Shown: in pieces, positions 54,669 to 62,819 of the stretch | Layout of the letters: each line of letters begins with the position of its first letter | Numbering within the stretch: the stretch's first letter is position 1 | NCBI RefSeq assembly: GCF_030817195.1 | Contig: NZ_JAUSYZ010000001.1 | Location: 4,712,001-4,776,000 of the forward strand | From: Arthrobacter globiformis | Lineage (GTDB): Bacteria > Actinomycetota > Actinomycetes > Actinomycetales > Micrococcaceae | Length of the DNA: 64,000 bases | Direction of reading: 5' to 3' | Made by a program: the position numbers and the translations under genes | Notes under the pieces: generated by a model | Told to the model about the DNA's origin: nothing | The model's database searches: none | The model's input: only the letters and a program-made list of their open reading frames with translations

Positions 54669-55624
54669 GCAAGACGAAGCCCCCGACGTATGGTGCACTG
54701 CCCTGGCGGATCGGAAAGAAGGGCGCCCTTGAAGTGCTCCTGATCCACCGTCCGGTCCACGGCGACTGGTCCATTCCCAAGGGCAAGGCGGACCCGGGGG
54801 AAACGGGCCCGGAATGCGCGGAACGTGAGGTGCTGGAGGAAACGGGGCTGCAGTGCCGTCTGGGCGCGGAGCTGCCCACCATCCGCTATGAGGACAGCAA
54901 ACGCAGAATCAAAAGCATCCGTTACTGGGCTGCCGCGGCGGGGCCAGGCCGCTTCACTCCCAATGAAGAGGTCGACGCCGTGAGGTGGCTTTCGCTGCCG
55001 GCGGCCTTGCGCACGGTCACCGAGCCGCGGGACAGGCCCGCCATCATCGCCTTGGGCACCCTGCTTCAGTTGGAGTTGGGCGTCCGTCCAGCGCCGAAGC
55101 GGGAGAAAATGCTGCTGCTGGTGCGCGGGGCCGAAATGACGAAACGGGACGAGTGGGACCCGGCAGCAGGCAGCCGGCCGCTGGCGCGGATCGGCGAGCA
55201 GGCCGCCAGGTCGCTCGCCTCACTCGGAGCCGTGTTTGACATCGAACGCATCGTCTCCGCACCCTCGACCCGCTGCCTCGAAACGGTCGCCGAACTGGCA
55301 CGCCGGGAATCCCTGGCAGTGGAGCGTTCTGAGCACCTGACCGCCGGCAGTCTGGCGGCCACACTGGACCTCGTTGCCAAGGCCCGCGGGACGGGAACGG
55401 TCCTGTGCACGCACGAGGATGTCATGGCGGATGTCCTCGCCCACCTCATCCACCATGACCGGACGGTCCTGACCAAGCGCTTTCGCGTCCGCAAGGGGTC
55501 AGCGTGGGTGGTGACCGGCGACCGCACGCGCTACCACTCCGCCTACTACCTGCCTCTGTCCCCGGCGGACCTCAGCACCGCACTGGACCTCAGCCCCGCC
55601 GCGGACCTGCGCGCCGCCGTCTAG
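54665..55624 (+). CDS. Nudix hydrolase fused to a degenerate histidine-phosphatase domain
   Basis: A 319-residue MutT1-type fusion. The Nudix box is GKADPGETGPECAEREVLEE, in a domain covering about residues 10-140. The second half (about 150-300) matches phosphoglycerate-mutase/SixA phosphatases, but where RHG/RHA should be it reads LLLVRGAEMTKRDEW, so the catalytic His is Gly. ATG 54665 overlaps the ABC-exporter stop by 4 nt. The Nudix part may clean 8-oxo-dGTP or Ap4A; the second part is probably catalytically dead or regulatory. Confidence 0.85.
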   Translation: MSKTKPPTYGALPWRIGKKGALEVLLIHRPVHGDWSIPKGKADPGETGPECAEREVLEETGLQCRLGAELPTIRYEDSKRRIKSIRYWAAAAGPGRFTPNEEVDAVRWLSLPAALRTVTEPRDRPAIIALGTLLQLELGVRPAPKREKMLLLVRGAEMTKRDEWDPAAGSRPLARIGEQAARSLASLGAVFDIERIVSAPSTRCLETVAELARRESLAVERSEHLTAGSLAATLDLVAKARGTGTVLCTHEDVMADVLAHLIHHDRTVLTKRFRVRKGSAWVVTGDRTRYHSAYYLPLSPADLSTALDLSPAADLRAAV

Positions 55625-55642
55625 CACCGTGTGTGCCCGCGC

Positions 55643-55678
55643 AGCGGCGGGCGTACGCTCAGCGGCGGGCGTACGCTC
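55643..55678 (+). repeat. Tandem duplication, 2 x 18 bp
   Basis: AGCGGCGGGCGTACGCTC occurs twice without gap, 55643-55660 and 55661-55678, ending 5 bp before the GTG start of the DUF6221 gene. It may alter the leader and the apparent start region. Confidence 0.85.
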
Positions 55679-55683
55679 AGACA

Positions 55684-56007
55684 GTGGACATCGTGGAGTT
55701 CCTGTCCGCGCGCATCGCCGAAGACGAGGCCGTGGCGCGCAAGCTGCTCGACGACCGCACGACGTCGGAATCGGGCAAGTGGTACGAACGCCGCCTGCTG
55801 CTGGAGTGCGAAGCCAAGCGGCGCCTGATCGGCATCGTCGAGGCGGCCAGGCAGACGGCCCTGGCCACCCTCGTGAGCGATCCCTTCGGCGACGAGACCG
55901 AGTGGATTCCGCAGGCGCTGGAATGGACCACCCTGTCACTCAATGCGCTGGCGGTCCCCTACAGTGACCATCCCGACTTCAACCGGGACTGGCTCTGGTC
56001 CCCGTAG
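55684..56007 (+). CDS. DUF6221 family protein
   Basis: A 107-residue protein of an actinobacterial family of unknown function: VDIVEFLSARIAEDEAVARK at the N terminus, RLLLECEAKRRLIGIVEAAR, and the C-terminal ALAVPYSDHPDFNRDWLW. GTG 55684 is used as the family's normal start; the preceding 18-bp duplication leaves no clear ribosome-binding site. Often phage- or plasmid-associated in other actinobacteria, by general knowledge. Confidence 0.75.
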   Translation: MDIVEFLSARIAEDEAVARKLLDDRTTSESGKWYERRLLLECEAKRRLIGIVEAARQTALATLVSDPFGDETEWIPQALEWTTLSLNALAVPYSDHPDFNRDWLWSP

Positions 56008-56020
56008 CTCCCCGGGCCGG

Positions 56021-56887
56021 TCACTTGCTGCCGAGGATGCGGCGGGCCTCGGCCTGGGCATCCAGCTCCTGCTGTGACACGACGGATCCGCTGATGTACC
56101 CCGCGCTGGACCTCATGGCCCGGAGTTCAGCCACGGTGTACGGAACCCGGCGGCGGTGCGCCATGGCGTGGCAGTTGGGGCACAGCGGAACCAGGTCCCC
56201 CACAGGGTCCAGCTCGTAGCCCGGACCCAGCTGGCTGGCCGGGACCAGGTGATGGACATGGATGAAGCCTTCGCCTTCCGGGCCGTAGGCCGCCTCGAAG
56301 GAAAACCCGCAGGCGGCGCATGAGGTGCCGTGGTGCGCCAGGCAGACGCGCCGGGCGTGCGGATTGCGCTCGTACCTGTTCACGCCCACCCGGATCAGGG
56401 CGTCCTGCGGCAGGGTGCCGGGCACGGGAAGGACCGGATCGTTCTCGTCGGCCGGCAGGCACTCGGCCCAGAGCTCCCGGATGGCCCGCGCCTGTTCCTC
56501 CGGGACCGGCTGGCATGCGCCGGTGGCCGCCGCAGCAGCCCAGTCCGTCAGCGGCGCGCGGGCTGCCAGGATGTCCACCGGGACCTGGTCTCCGAGCGGC
56601 AGCAGCACGTCAAAGTCCACGTCAATACAGGTCCGGGTCCCGTGTTCCGGCTCCGGTCCGGGAACCGGATATGGCGCGGAGGCGACCACGCCATGGCCAA
56701 TCAGCCCGCTTCCTGTCTTTCCGTGCAGCAGGAGCCAGGCATCCGCTCCCGGCCCCGGCGGGGTGCCGGTTCCGGCGGGCCACGCGCGCCGGTGCACGCC
56801 GGCAGCGCCAAGTTCATCCACGACCCGCGAATAGCCCGGCCAGGTATCACCTACGCCCGGGTTCCAGCCCAGCAGAACAGCCACCAT
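56021..56887 (-). CDS. HNH endonuclease-domain protein
   Basis: A 288-residue protein with a C-terminal HNH nuclease: CAACGFSFEAAYGPEGEGFI, HVHHLVPASQLGPGYELDP, LVPLCPNCHAMAHRRR, which shows the two CxxC zinc knuckles and the catalytic His pair. The first 170 residues (LLGWNPGVGDTWPGYSRVVD; DVLLPLGDQVPVDIL) look like a separate substrate-recognition domain of the sort found in McrA-type modified-DNA nucleases. No methyltransferase is nearby. A restriction role is plausible but inferred. Confidence 0.8.
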   Translation of the reverse strand: MVAVLLGWNPGVGDTWPGYSRVVDELGAAGVHRRAWPAGTGTPPGPGADAWLLLHGKTGSGLIGHGVVASAPYPVPGPEPEHGTRTCIDVDFDVLLPLGDQVPVDILAARAPLTDWAAAAATGACQPVPEEQARAIRELWAECLPADENDPVLPVPGTLPQDALIRVGVNRYERNPHARRVCLAHHGTSCAACGFSFEAAYGPEGEGFIHVHHLVPASQLGPGYELDPVGDLVPLCPNCHAMAHRRRVPYTVAELRAMRSSAGYISGSVVSQQELDAQAEARRILGSK

Positions 56888-56914
56888 TCCTTTATCGTGC
56901 CACCTGCGGGCGCT

Positions 56915-57541
56915 TCAGGAGGAGCGGTTGCGCAGACGCCGCCACCACGGCGGTTTGGCTTCCGCGACAGGTTCCGGCGCAGCCGCGGCCGCCGCGGCAC
57001 GCCGTTCGCGCCACCGCTGCACCTCGGCGTCGGCGTCACGGGTTTTCGTGACCACCGGCGGCCCGCCCTGCAGCTGGCGGCGCGCCTCGATGACGCTGGT
57101 ATTGAAGTCCTCGACGATGTCGCGCACCTGTTTTTCCGTGTACTGGGCGTCCAGTTTGGCGTCCAGCTCCGCGTCCTCGGTGCGCAGCAGGATAGCTTTT
57201 GGCCCCAGGCCGCTAAGGTGCTCGCGCTGGATGAGGCCCTTGACCCACCAGTCGGGGTCGTATCCCTCCCCGAGTCCGGGAATCGGTTTGCCCGAGTATT
57301 CCAGGTTGTCGAACTTCCCCTGCGCCATCGCATCCCGGATCAGGTAGTCGGCGCGGGCCGCATCGGTGACCTTCCGGCGCTTTTCCCGCAACTCGGACTC
57401 GGCAGCGGACAGCTCCGCGTCGTCCTCCGCTGTCCCGCCGGAGGAACGGAGCGCGCGGAGTTCGGCTGCGCGCTCCACCTTCCGCCTGAAGTTGCCGCCT
57501 GCTGCACCCGTCACCGTGTCACCGCCCCTGCCGCCGGACAT
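56915..57541 (-). CDS. DUF1992 (DnaJ-C28-like conserved domain) protein
   Basis: A 208-residue protein with the DUF1992 domain: DYLIRDAMAQGKFDNLEYSG, KPIPGLGEGYDPDWWVKGLI and LDAQYTEKQVRDIVEDFNTS. The N-terminal third is charged and helical, and the C terminus is basic (PWWRRLRNRSS). This domain is the part of eukaryotic DNAJC28 without the J domain; its role is unknown. ATG 57541. The HNH gene follows 27 nt downstream. Confidence 0.85.
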   Translation of the reverse strand: MSGGRGGDTVTGAAGGNFRRKVERAAELRALRSSGGTAEDDAELSAAESELREKRRKVTDAARADYLIRDAMAQGKFDNLEYSGKPIPGLGEGYDPDWWVKGLIQREHLSGLGPKAILLRTEDAELDAKLDAQYTEKQVRDIVEDFNTSVIEARRQLQGGPPVVTKTRDADAEVQRWRERRAAAAAAAPEPVAEAKPPWWRRLRNRSS

Positions 57542-57636
57542 TGTCCCGGTTCCAGTATTCCGGCGCGTGCCGGAGTGTTCAACGGAGTGTTCAACGGAGC
57601 GTTGGGCGGAACCAGGCAGACGCCCGGCCCAGAACG

Positions 57637-57662
57637 ACGACGGCGGGACCTCCCGCCGTCGT
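57637..57662. terminator. GACGGCGGG-type hairpin
   Basis: ACGACGGCGGGA (57637-57648) and its inverse (57651-57662) form a 12-bp stem with a 2-nt loop. The same core appears at 59826-59864 and 62767-62795. Confidence 0.6.
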
Positions 57663-57697
57663 ACGCCTTCAGCCGTGCCTGGTTACGGGGATCCGGC

Positions 57698-57943
57698 TTA
57701 CATGGGGTCGGGCCAGTTGCCGATATCCGCGCGCGCCGGAACGGCGGCGACCTCGTCGCCTGGCGGCCGCGTGCCGGCGCCGCCCGGGGCGGCTGCGGCC
57801 CGTCCTTGAACCGGGCTTTGTCTTGGCCCGGCGGGAACCGCCGTGCTGGAGCGGGGACCGGAAGGTTGGTCGGGGACCAGCTTCGCAGGTGCAGCGTTCA
57901 CAGCCGCCGTGATGACGGGAAGTTCAGACCTCGGAATCTTCAT
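57698..57943 (-). CDS. Hypothetical Pro/Ala-rich protein, 81 aa
   Basis: A possible gene from ATG 57943 (GAGGG upstream) to TAA 57698, encoding MKIPRSELPVITAAVNAAPA and a Pro/Gly-rich C terminus ending GNWPDPM. It fills part of the otherwise gene-free 57542-58339 stretch and ends just before a hairpin on its 3' side. Composition is compatible with a coding region, but no homology is recognised. Confidence 0.35.
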   Translation of the reverse strand: MKIPRSELPVITAAVNAAPAKLVPDQPSGPRSSTAVPAGPRQSPVQGRAAAAPGGAGTRPPGDEVAAVPARADIGNWPDPM

Positions 57944-58339
57944 GGGGCCCTCGCAGGTGGGGCGGCAACTAAAGGCCGGACCGGGTATTCAATCATGATT
58001 GCCGGCCGTCCGACGAGGCTTTCCGAGCCCCGAGTCCAACTGATCCGGCGATCACTGACGTGCCGAATCGGCCGGGGAGGACCGGCCGGTCCGACAACAA
58101 CCGTGGCGGCCTTCCCAGCCCGGTGTGTGCCGGCAATGTGGCACCGGCACACTTTCCACCACCCAATACTTCAACCCTATGTGCCACAGCGTGGACAGGC
58201 ACCGGTAGCGGGTACTCGAATTTGCGCAGCGGCCGCTACTTGGGCACTCGCGGGCCTCCGGCGCCCAAGCCGTCGGCTGGCGCAGGTCGTCTGGCGTAAT
58301 GTGCGAAATACCTGGAGGCTGCCCGCTGTTGCGCCGGAC
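57944..58339. other. Intergenic region without a recognised gene
   Basis: About 400 bp upstream of the F420-type reductase gene. Several frames are open by base composition alone, none with a convincing start. A short AT-rich stretch near 57980-58000 (TTCAATCATGATTGCC) contains the palindrome AATCATGATT and could be regulatory. Confidence 0.35.
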
Positions 58340-58981
58340 ATGACAACAATCGGAATCATCGGTGCAGGACACATCGGAAGCCAGGTCGCACGGAAGGCTG
58401 TGGAGCTCGGCTATGACGTGGTCATCAGTAATTCACGCGGGCCGGAAACCCTGGCCGGGCTTGTTGCGGAGCTGGGGCCGCAGGCCAAGGCGGCCACGGC
58501 TGCGGAGGCTGCGGCCATGGGCGACTTCGCCGTCGTCACCGTTCCGCTCAGGAGCTACCGGGATATCCCCGTGGAGCCGCTGGCCGGAAAGATCGTGATC
58601 GATACCAACAACTACTACTGGGAGCGGGACGGCCGCATCCCGGCGCTGGACAGCGGGGAAGCCACCACGTCCGGCCTGCTGCAGGAACACCTTCCGGAGT
58701 CCAAGGTGGCCAAGGGCTTCAACCACATCATGGCCAAGCAAATCACCTCGGACGGTACCCCGCCGGGCACGGAGAACCGCCGCGCGCTGGCCACTGCGAG
58801 TGACTATCCCGAGGCGAGTGAGCTGGTGGCGAGGCTTTACGACGAGTTCGGCTTCGATACCGTCAACATCGGTCCCCTGTCTGACAGCTGGCGTGTCGAG
58901 CGGGACCGCCCCGCCTACGTGGTGCGGCAGAACGCGGCAGAGCTCACGGAGAACCTGGCAAAAGCTCAGCGGACAATCTGA
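58340..58981 (+). CDS. NADPH:F420 oxidoreductase-type reductase
   Basis: A 213-residue NAD(P)-binding protein of the F420-dependent NADP reductase family: MTTIGIIGAGHIGSQVARKA, then VVISNSRGPETL (the Ser-Arg favouring NADP), IVIDTNNYYWERDGRI and VKAFNHI-like KVAKGFNHIMAKQITSDGTP. The Thr/His region around NNYY and FNH is the usual F420 site, but many family members use other acceptors. ATG 58340 is the natural start; the large open frame before it is non-coding. Confidence 0.85.
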   Translation: MTTIGIIGAGHIGSQVARKAVELGYDVVISNSRGPETLAGLVAELGPQAKAATAAEAAAMGDFAVVTVPLRSYRDIPVEPLAGKIVIDTNNYYWERDGRIPALDSGEATTSGLLQEHLPESKVAKGFNHIMAKQITSDGTPPGTENRRALATASDYPEASELVARLYDEFGFDTVNIGPLSDSWRVERDRPAYVVRQNAAELTENLAKAQRTI

Positions 58982-58998
58982 GACCAGCCCTAAGCAGC

Positions 58999-59025
58999 GG
59001 ACCCGGCGGCCTCTAGGCCGGGTCC
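58999..59025. terminator. Bidirectional hairpin
   Basis: GGACCCGGC (58999-59007) pairs with GCCGGGTCC (59017-59025) across a 9-nt loop, between the reductase gene and the convergent ASCH remnant. It overlaps the remnant's stop codon. Confidence 0.55.
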
Positions 59026-59257
59026 GCCAGCTCGGGCGGCCAGACCACCCGGAACCGCTCAAAAACAATCTCGTCGCCTTCGGTCCATTCCAGCCCGCGG
59101 CGGCCCCGGACCCGGGTCCAGTACTTCCGGTGCTCCGCCTGCCAGCTCGCCAGCGACCGGTCATCCTCCCCCTCATCCCGGGCGAACGCCTCATCGACAT
59201 CGGTGAACGGGCCGAGCCCCAGCTCGACGGTACGCAGCACGACAGAGGCGAACCGCT
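59013..59257 (-). pseudogene. ASCH-domain protein, N-terminally truncated
   Basis: The C-terminal half of an ASCH (YqfB-like RNA-binding/hydrolase) protein: ASVVLRTVELGLGPFTDVDE, EAFARDEGEDDRSLASWQAE, HRKYWTRVRG and VFERFRVVWPPELA. ASCH proteins of this type are about 150 residues and have an N-terminal strand block with the active-site Lys. That part is absent, and the sequence before about 59257 in frame is unlike the family. I read it as a remnant. The thioredoxin gene is directly upstream on the same strand. Confidence 0.65.
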
Positions 59258-59333
59258 TCGGGGTGGGCGGCGGCATATTCCGACCAGAAAAGTTCGGCCG
59301 CAGCAGTGTCCACGGCGGGAAGACCGGCATCAG

Positions 59334-59759
59334 TCACGCCAGCGCGTCCTTCAGCCAGCGGTCCAGGACAGGAGCCGGCGCTGCGCCCGCCTGGCGGGCC
59401 ACGACCTTCCCGTCCACGATCACCATCAGCGTCGGGACCGCCTGGATGGCGAAGCGGGCGGACAGGCGGGGCACGCTGTCCACATCCACTTTCACCAGTT
59501 TCACTTCCCCCGCCCGCTCATGCGCCAACTGGTCCAGCACGGGGCTCACCATGCGGCAGGGTCCGCACCATGCCGCCCAGAAGTCCACCAGCACCGGCAC
59601 GCGGGACTCTTCGGCAATGACAGCGAAATCGTCGTCGCCGGCTTCCACCACCCAGGGCAGGTCACGGCGGCACTTTCCGCACCGCGGCCGGCCCTCGGCG
59701 GCAGCCGGCACGCGGTTCGCCTGGCCGCAGTGCGGGCATTTGATGATCGCCTTGTTCAT
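59334..59759 (-). CDS. Thioredoxin 2-type (zinc-ribbon thioredoxin)
   Basis: A 141-residue thioredoxin with an N-terminal zinc ribbon (IKCPHCGQANRVPAAAEGRP, then RCGKCRRDLPWVV, four Cys) and a thioredoxin fold with active site VDFWAAWCGPCRMVSPVLDQ and cis-Pro QAVPTLMVIVDGKVV. This is the Trx2/TrxC architecture, redox-regulated through the zinc site in other bacteria. ATG 59759. Confidence 0.93.
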   Translation of the reverse strand: MNKAIIKCPHCGQANRVPAAAEGRPRCGKCRRDLPWVVEAGDDDFAVIAEESRVPVLVDFWAAWCGPCRMVSPVLDQLAHERAGEVKLVKVDVDSVPRLSARFAIQAVPTLMVIVDGKVVARQAGAAPAPVLDRWLKDALA

Positions 59760-59825
59760 GCCGTCCTTATCCTCCGTTGCCCAATACCCCCGGCCATTGT
59801 GGCTCACGGCTATTGTGCCAAACGG

Positions 59826-59864
59826 AAGAGGACGACGGCGGGTGCGTCCCGCCGTCGTCCTCTT
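59826..59864 (-). terminator. Terminator of the LssY-domain gene
   Basis: A perfect 17-bp inverted repeat (59826-59842 and 59848-59864, 5-nt loop) 17 nt downstream of the LssY-domain stop. On the minus strand the stem starts AAGAGG and ends CCTCTT, with the GACGACGGCGGG core. Confidence 0.75.
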
Positions 59865-59880
59865 GCGATTTCTGACCGGC

Positions 59881-60828
59881 TCACAGCGCGGGTGCGGAAT
59901 CCCTTTGGCCGGGCGGCCGGAGATCGATGATGGGAAGGTGCCCGTCCGTGCGGATGCTGTCTCCGCCGCCGTTGCGGTGGTGGTACCCGGAGGAGAAGTG
60001 CCGGATGACGTGCACGGATTCCACGGCATTGGCAGTTTGCAGCGTGTTGATGATGAAGTCGCGTTCCTCGTCGGTCCCGTCGGCGATCTTATGGGTGATC
60101 TGGAACGTGAAGAGCGAGAGTCCCACGCTTTTGTCGTATGTTCCGGCGCCCACCCAGTCGACGGCGAACCCGCCGGGAAGCATCCAGCCGTCCGGGCATT
60201 TCCAGAACCGCACATGGTGCCGCTTGCGCGGGTTGCCGTCGATTTCCCGCTGGAACGCCATGTCCTGCTTGTTGCCGAAGACGTAAAGGGCACTGACCGG
60301 CGACTGCGGATAGCTCCGGCCCAGAAGCGTCGCGGTGAGGGTGCGCCAGGCGGTGGACGGGGTGACGGGGTCGGCCTCGATCCACCCTGCCGTGAGCATC
60401 GCGGTGCGCAGTTCGTCCGCCGGGCCGATGACGGCGAGATTGACCGGGTCGCCGAGCACACCGTCGCCCGTGCGGGCACGCCCGATGAAGTAGTTCGGCA
60501 GGTACAGGCCGCTGAGGATCTTGTGGACGCGGGGCAGGAAGGCATAGGCAGCAATCAGCCAGACGGGGAGGAACACCCACACCTGCTCCGGTCCCCTGGC
60601 CAGCCGGGCGAGCAGGAAGAGATAGACGGCCCAGCCCACGGCGGCGGTGATGACCACGTACAGCAGCCGCTGGAGGACCGCGACGACGGTGGCCCAGCGG
60701 GTGCCCCAGCGCACCTTCCGGCTATCCGGCCGGGAGTGCTCCGGCTCCTGCGGCGCCTCGCTTCCGGCACGCCGCGGGACCGCAGGATCCGCCCGCCCGT
60801 GCTTCTGCGAGGCGTTCGGGTCGGTCAT
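59881..60828 (-). CDS. LssY C-terminal domain membrane protein
   Basis: A 315-residue protein. The N-terminal 40 residues are charged and disordered; two hydrophobic segments follow (LLYVVITAAVGWAVYLFLLA and VWVFLPVWLIAAYAFLP). The rest is an LssY_C domain: YFIGRARTGDGVLGDPVNLA, AMLTAGWIEADPVTPSTAWR, SPVSALYVFGNKQDMAFQRE, HHVRFWKCPDGWMLPGGFAV. The domain occurs at the C terminus of PAP2-like LssY in Legionella; its own function is unknown. ATG 60828 has AAAGGGATG upstream. Co-transcribed with the next small membrane protein. Confidence 0.85.
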   Translation of the reverse strand: MTDPNASQKHGRADPAVPRRAGSEAPQEPEHSRPDSRKVRWGTRWATVVAVLQRLLYVVITAAVGWAVYLFLLARLARGPEQVWVFLPVWLIAAYAFLPRVHKILSGLYLPNYFIGRARTGDGVLGDPVNLAVIGPADELRTAMLTAGWIEADPVTPSTAWRTLTATLLGRSYPQSPVSALYVFGNKQDMAFQREIDGNPRKRHHVRFWKCPDGWMLPGGFAVDWVGAGTYDKSVGLSLFTFQITHKIADGTDEERDFIINTLQTANAVESVHVIRHFSSGYHHRNGGGDSIRTDGHLPIIDLRPPGQRDSAPAL

Positions 60829-60859
60829 TGCATCCCTTTCGGTCTTTGGAAACAGCCAC

Positions 60860-61327
60860 CTACTTGGGCAGGTGCTCCAGCAGGTGCCCTGTGACCGCGC
60901 CGTATGCGACGTGCGGCACGATGTCGCTGACCCAGTCCGCGGCACTCCAGGTCCGTGGATCGGTAACGCCCAGGGCGGTCATGGGAACGTTGGAGACGAG
61001 CAGGGCAGCCAGCGAGGCCACCGCCACTGACCGGACGGGCCCGGTGCGGACCCCCAGTGACCCTGCCGCTCCCAGCACAGCGCCGAGGCCCATGCCGGTG
61101 GCGATCCCAAGCAGCGGGCCAAGGGCCTCCACCCGGTTCCCGCGCTGGTCCTCGGTTCCCGGGATGGTTACTCCCGCCCGTTCCGCCAGCTTCTCCACCG
61201 AGTCGCTGGGTGTGGTGCTCGCCGCCCGGCCCCGCCACACCATGTCCAGGTAGCTGACGGCATTCAGCGCCGTGGTTCCCGCGGCGCCGGCGAGCGCTCC
61301 GTTCACAAGTCCTTTGAACAGGGACAT
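60860..61327 (-). CDS. Hypothetical membrane protein, 155 aa
   Basis: A 155-residue protein with Gly/Ala-rich helices (LVNGALAGAAGTTALNAVSY, ALGPLLGIATGMGLGAVLGA, SVAVASLAALLVSNVPMTAL) and a charged loop between the first two. It ends HVAYGAVTGHLLEHLPK, a helix with His residues. AAGGAGAG lies before ATG 61327. It is 31 nt upstream of the LssY gene on the same strand. Confidence 0.75.
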   Translation of the reverse strand: MSLFKGLVNGALAGAAGTTALNAVSYLDMVWRGRAASTTPSDSVEKLAERAGVTIPGTEDQRGNRVEALGPLLGIATGMGLGAVLGAAGSLGVRTGPVRSVAVASLAALLVSNVPMTALGVTDPRTWSAADWVSDIVPHVAYGAVTGHLLEHLPK

Positions 61328-61458
61328 CCTCAACTCTCCTTCTGGCCATCTGCCACGCTTGCTCTTCCCCGAAGCTACGTCACGTGCCCTGGCCGCGGCA
61401 ACGAAGCGGCCGGGTTCTTCACATTGTCCGGAGCGGCGCAGCTGTGAAAACATGCCTC

Positions 61459-62736
61459 ATGCGCGCCATGCAGAATTCCAGCCGATTGCAAGATGTCCGG
61501 TACGACCTCAGGGGCCCGGTGCAGCATGCGGCGAAGAAAATGGAGTCGGAAGGCCACAGCATTCTGCGCATGAACCTCGGGGATCCGGCGCCGTTCGGCC
61601 TGCATGCGCCGGAATCCATCGTGGTGGACATGATCCACCACCTGCGCGAGGCGCAGGGCTACAGCGACTCGAAGGGCATCTTCTCCGCCCGGACCGCCAT
61701 CTCGCAGTACTACGAGACCAAGGGCCTGATGGACATCGGCGTCGAGGACATCTTCATCGGCAACGGGGTCAGCGAGCTCATCTCCATGACGCTTCAGGCC
61801 TTCCTGGAGGTCGGTGACGAGGTCCTCATCCCGTCACCGGACTATCCGCTGTGGACTGCTGCCACCGTGCTCTGCGGCGGCAGCGCCGTGCACTACATGT
61901 GCGATGAGGAGAACAACTGGTGGCCGGACATGGCCGACGTCGAGGCGAAGATCACGGACCGCACGCGGGCCATCGTGCTCATCAACCCCAACAACCCGAC
62001 CGGGGCCGTCTACCCCCGGCACGTCCTGGAGCAGTTCGCCGACCTGGCCCGGCGCCATGACCTGGTGCTGTTTTCCGATGAGATCTACGAAAAGATCACG
62101 TTCGAGGACCACGTCCACATCCACACGGCCTCCGTCGCCCGGGACATTCCGGTCCTGACCTTCTCCGGCCTGTCCAAGGCGTACCGGATGCCCGGCTACC
62201 GGGCCGGCTGGGTGGCCGTTTCCGGTCCGCGCTGGGCCACAGCCGCCTACCGGGAGTCCCTGGAACTGCTGGCTTCGCTCCGGCTCTGCCCCAACGTTCC
62301 CGCGCAGCACGCGATCCAGACGTCGCTTGGCGGCTACCAGAGCATCACGGACCTGATCCGGCCCGGCGGGCGGCTGCGGGAGCAGCGCGACCTTGCCTGC
62401 CGGCTGCTCAACGAGATTCCCGGCGTGAGCTGCGTGCCGGCGGCCGGCGCGATGTACCTGTTCCCGAAGCTGGATCCGGAGATGTACCCCTTCGTGGACG
62501 ATGAGCAGTTTGTCCTTGACCTGCTGCAGGACCAGAAAATCCTGGTCTCGCACGGGACGGCATTCCACTGGCACGCCACGGACCACTTCAGGTTCGTCAT
62601 CCTGCCCGCCGTGGACGACATCCGCGAGGCCGTGCGCCGCATCGCCACCTTCCTGGCCTCGTACCGGGCCAAGGCCGGCCGTGCCCGCGCCATGTCCGGC
62701 AACGCCCACCACGCGCCGGACGAACTGAGCGCCTGA
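61459..62736 (+). CDS. AlaA-type PLP aminotransferase
   Basis: A fold-type I aminotransferase of 425 residues, like AlaA (glutamate-pyruvate transaminase). The PLP Lys is in FSGLSKAYRMPGYRAGWVAV; LINPNNPTGAVYPRHVLEQF, SDEIYEKITFEDH and RFVILPAVDDI are family marks, and the N terminus (MNLGDPAPFGLHAPESIVVD) is typical. Pyruvate amination is the inferred reaction. The start is unsure among GTG 61444, ATG 61459 and ATG 61468; no strong ribosome-binding site singles one out. Confidence 0.88.
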   Translation: MRAMQNSSRLQDVRYDLRGPVQHAAKKMESEGHSILRMNLGDPAPFGLHAPESIVVDMIHHLREAQGYSDSKGIFSARTAISQYYETKGLMDIGVEDIFIGNGVSELISMTLQAFLEVGDEVLIPSPDYPLWTAATVLCGGSAVHYMCDEENNWWPDMADVEAKITDRTRAIVLINPNNPTGAVYPRHVLEQFADLARRHDLVLFSDEIYEKITFEDHVHIHTASVARDIPVLTFSGLSKAYRMPGYRAGWVAVSGPRWATAAYRESLELLASLRLCPNVPAQHAIQTSLGGYQSITDLIRPGGRLREQRDLACRLLNEIPGVSCVPAAGAMYLFPKLDPEMYPFVDDEQFVLDLLQDQKILVSHGTAFHWHATDHFRFVILPAVDDIREAVRRIATFLASYRAKAGRARAMSGNAHHAPDELSA

Positions 62737-62766
62737 GCACTGCCGCAGCAGCGGCTAAGGAAAGCG

Positions 62767-62795
62767 GACGACGGCGGGAGGTACCCGCCGTCGTC
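62767..62795. terminator. GACGGCGGG-type bidirectional terminator
   Basis: GACGACGGCGGG (62767-62778) pairs with its inverse (62784-62795), with a 5-nt loop, between the convergent aminotransferase and DUF2848 genes. Confidence 0.7.
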
Positions 62796-62819
62796 GTCCT
62801 GCCTTAGCGGCCGGGAACG

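Noticed and set aside
56330..58981. Very long open frame (883 codons) on the plus strand
   Set aside because: It crosses the HNH and DUF1992 genes on the opposite strand and only its last 213 codons match a family (F420-type reductase). The rest is a high-GC shadow frame.
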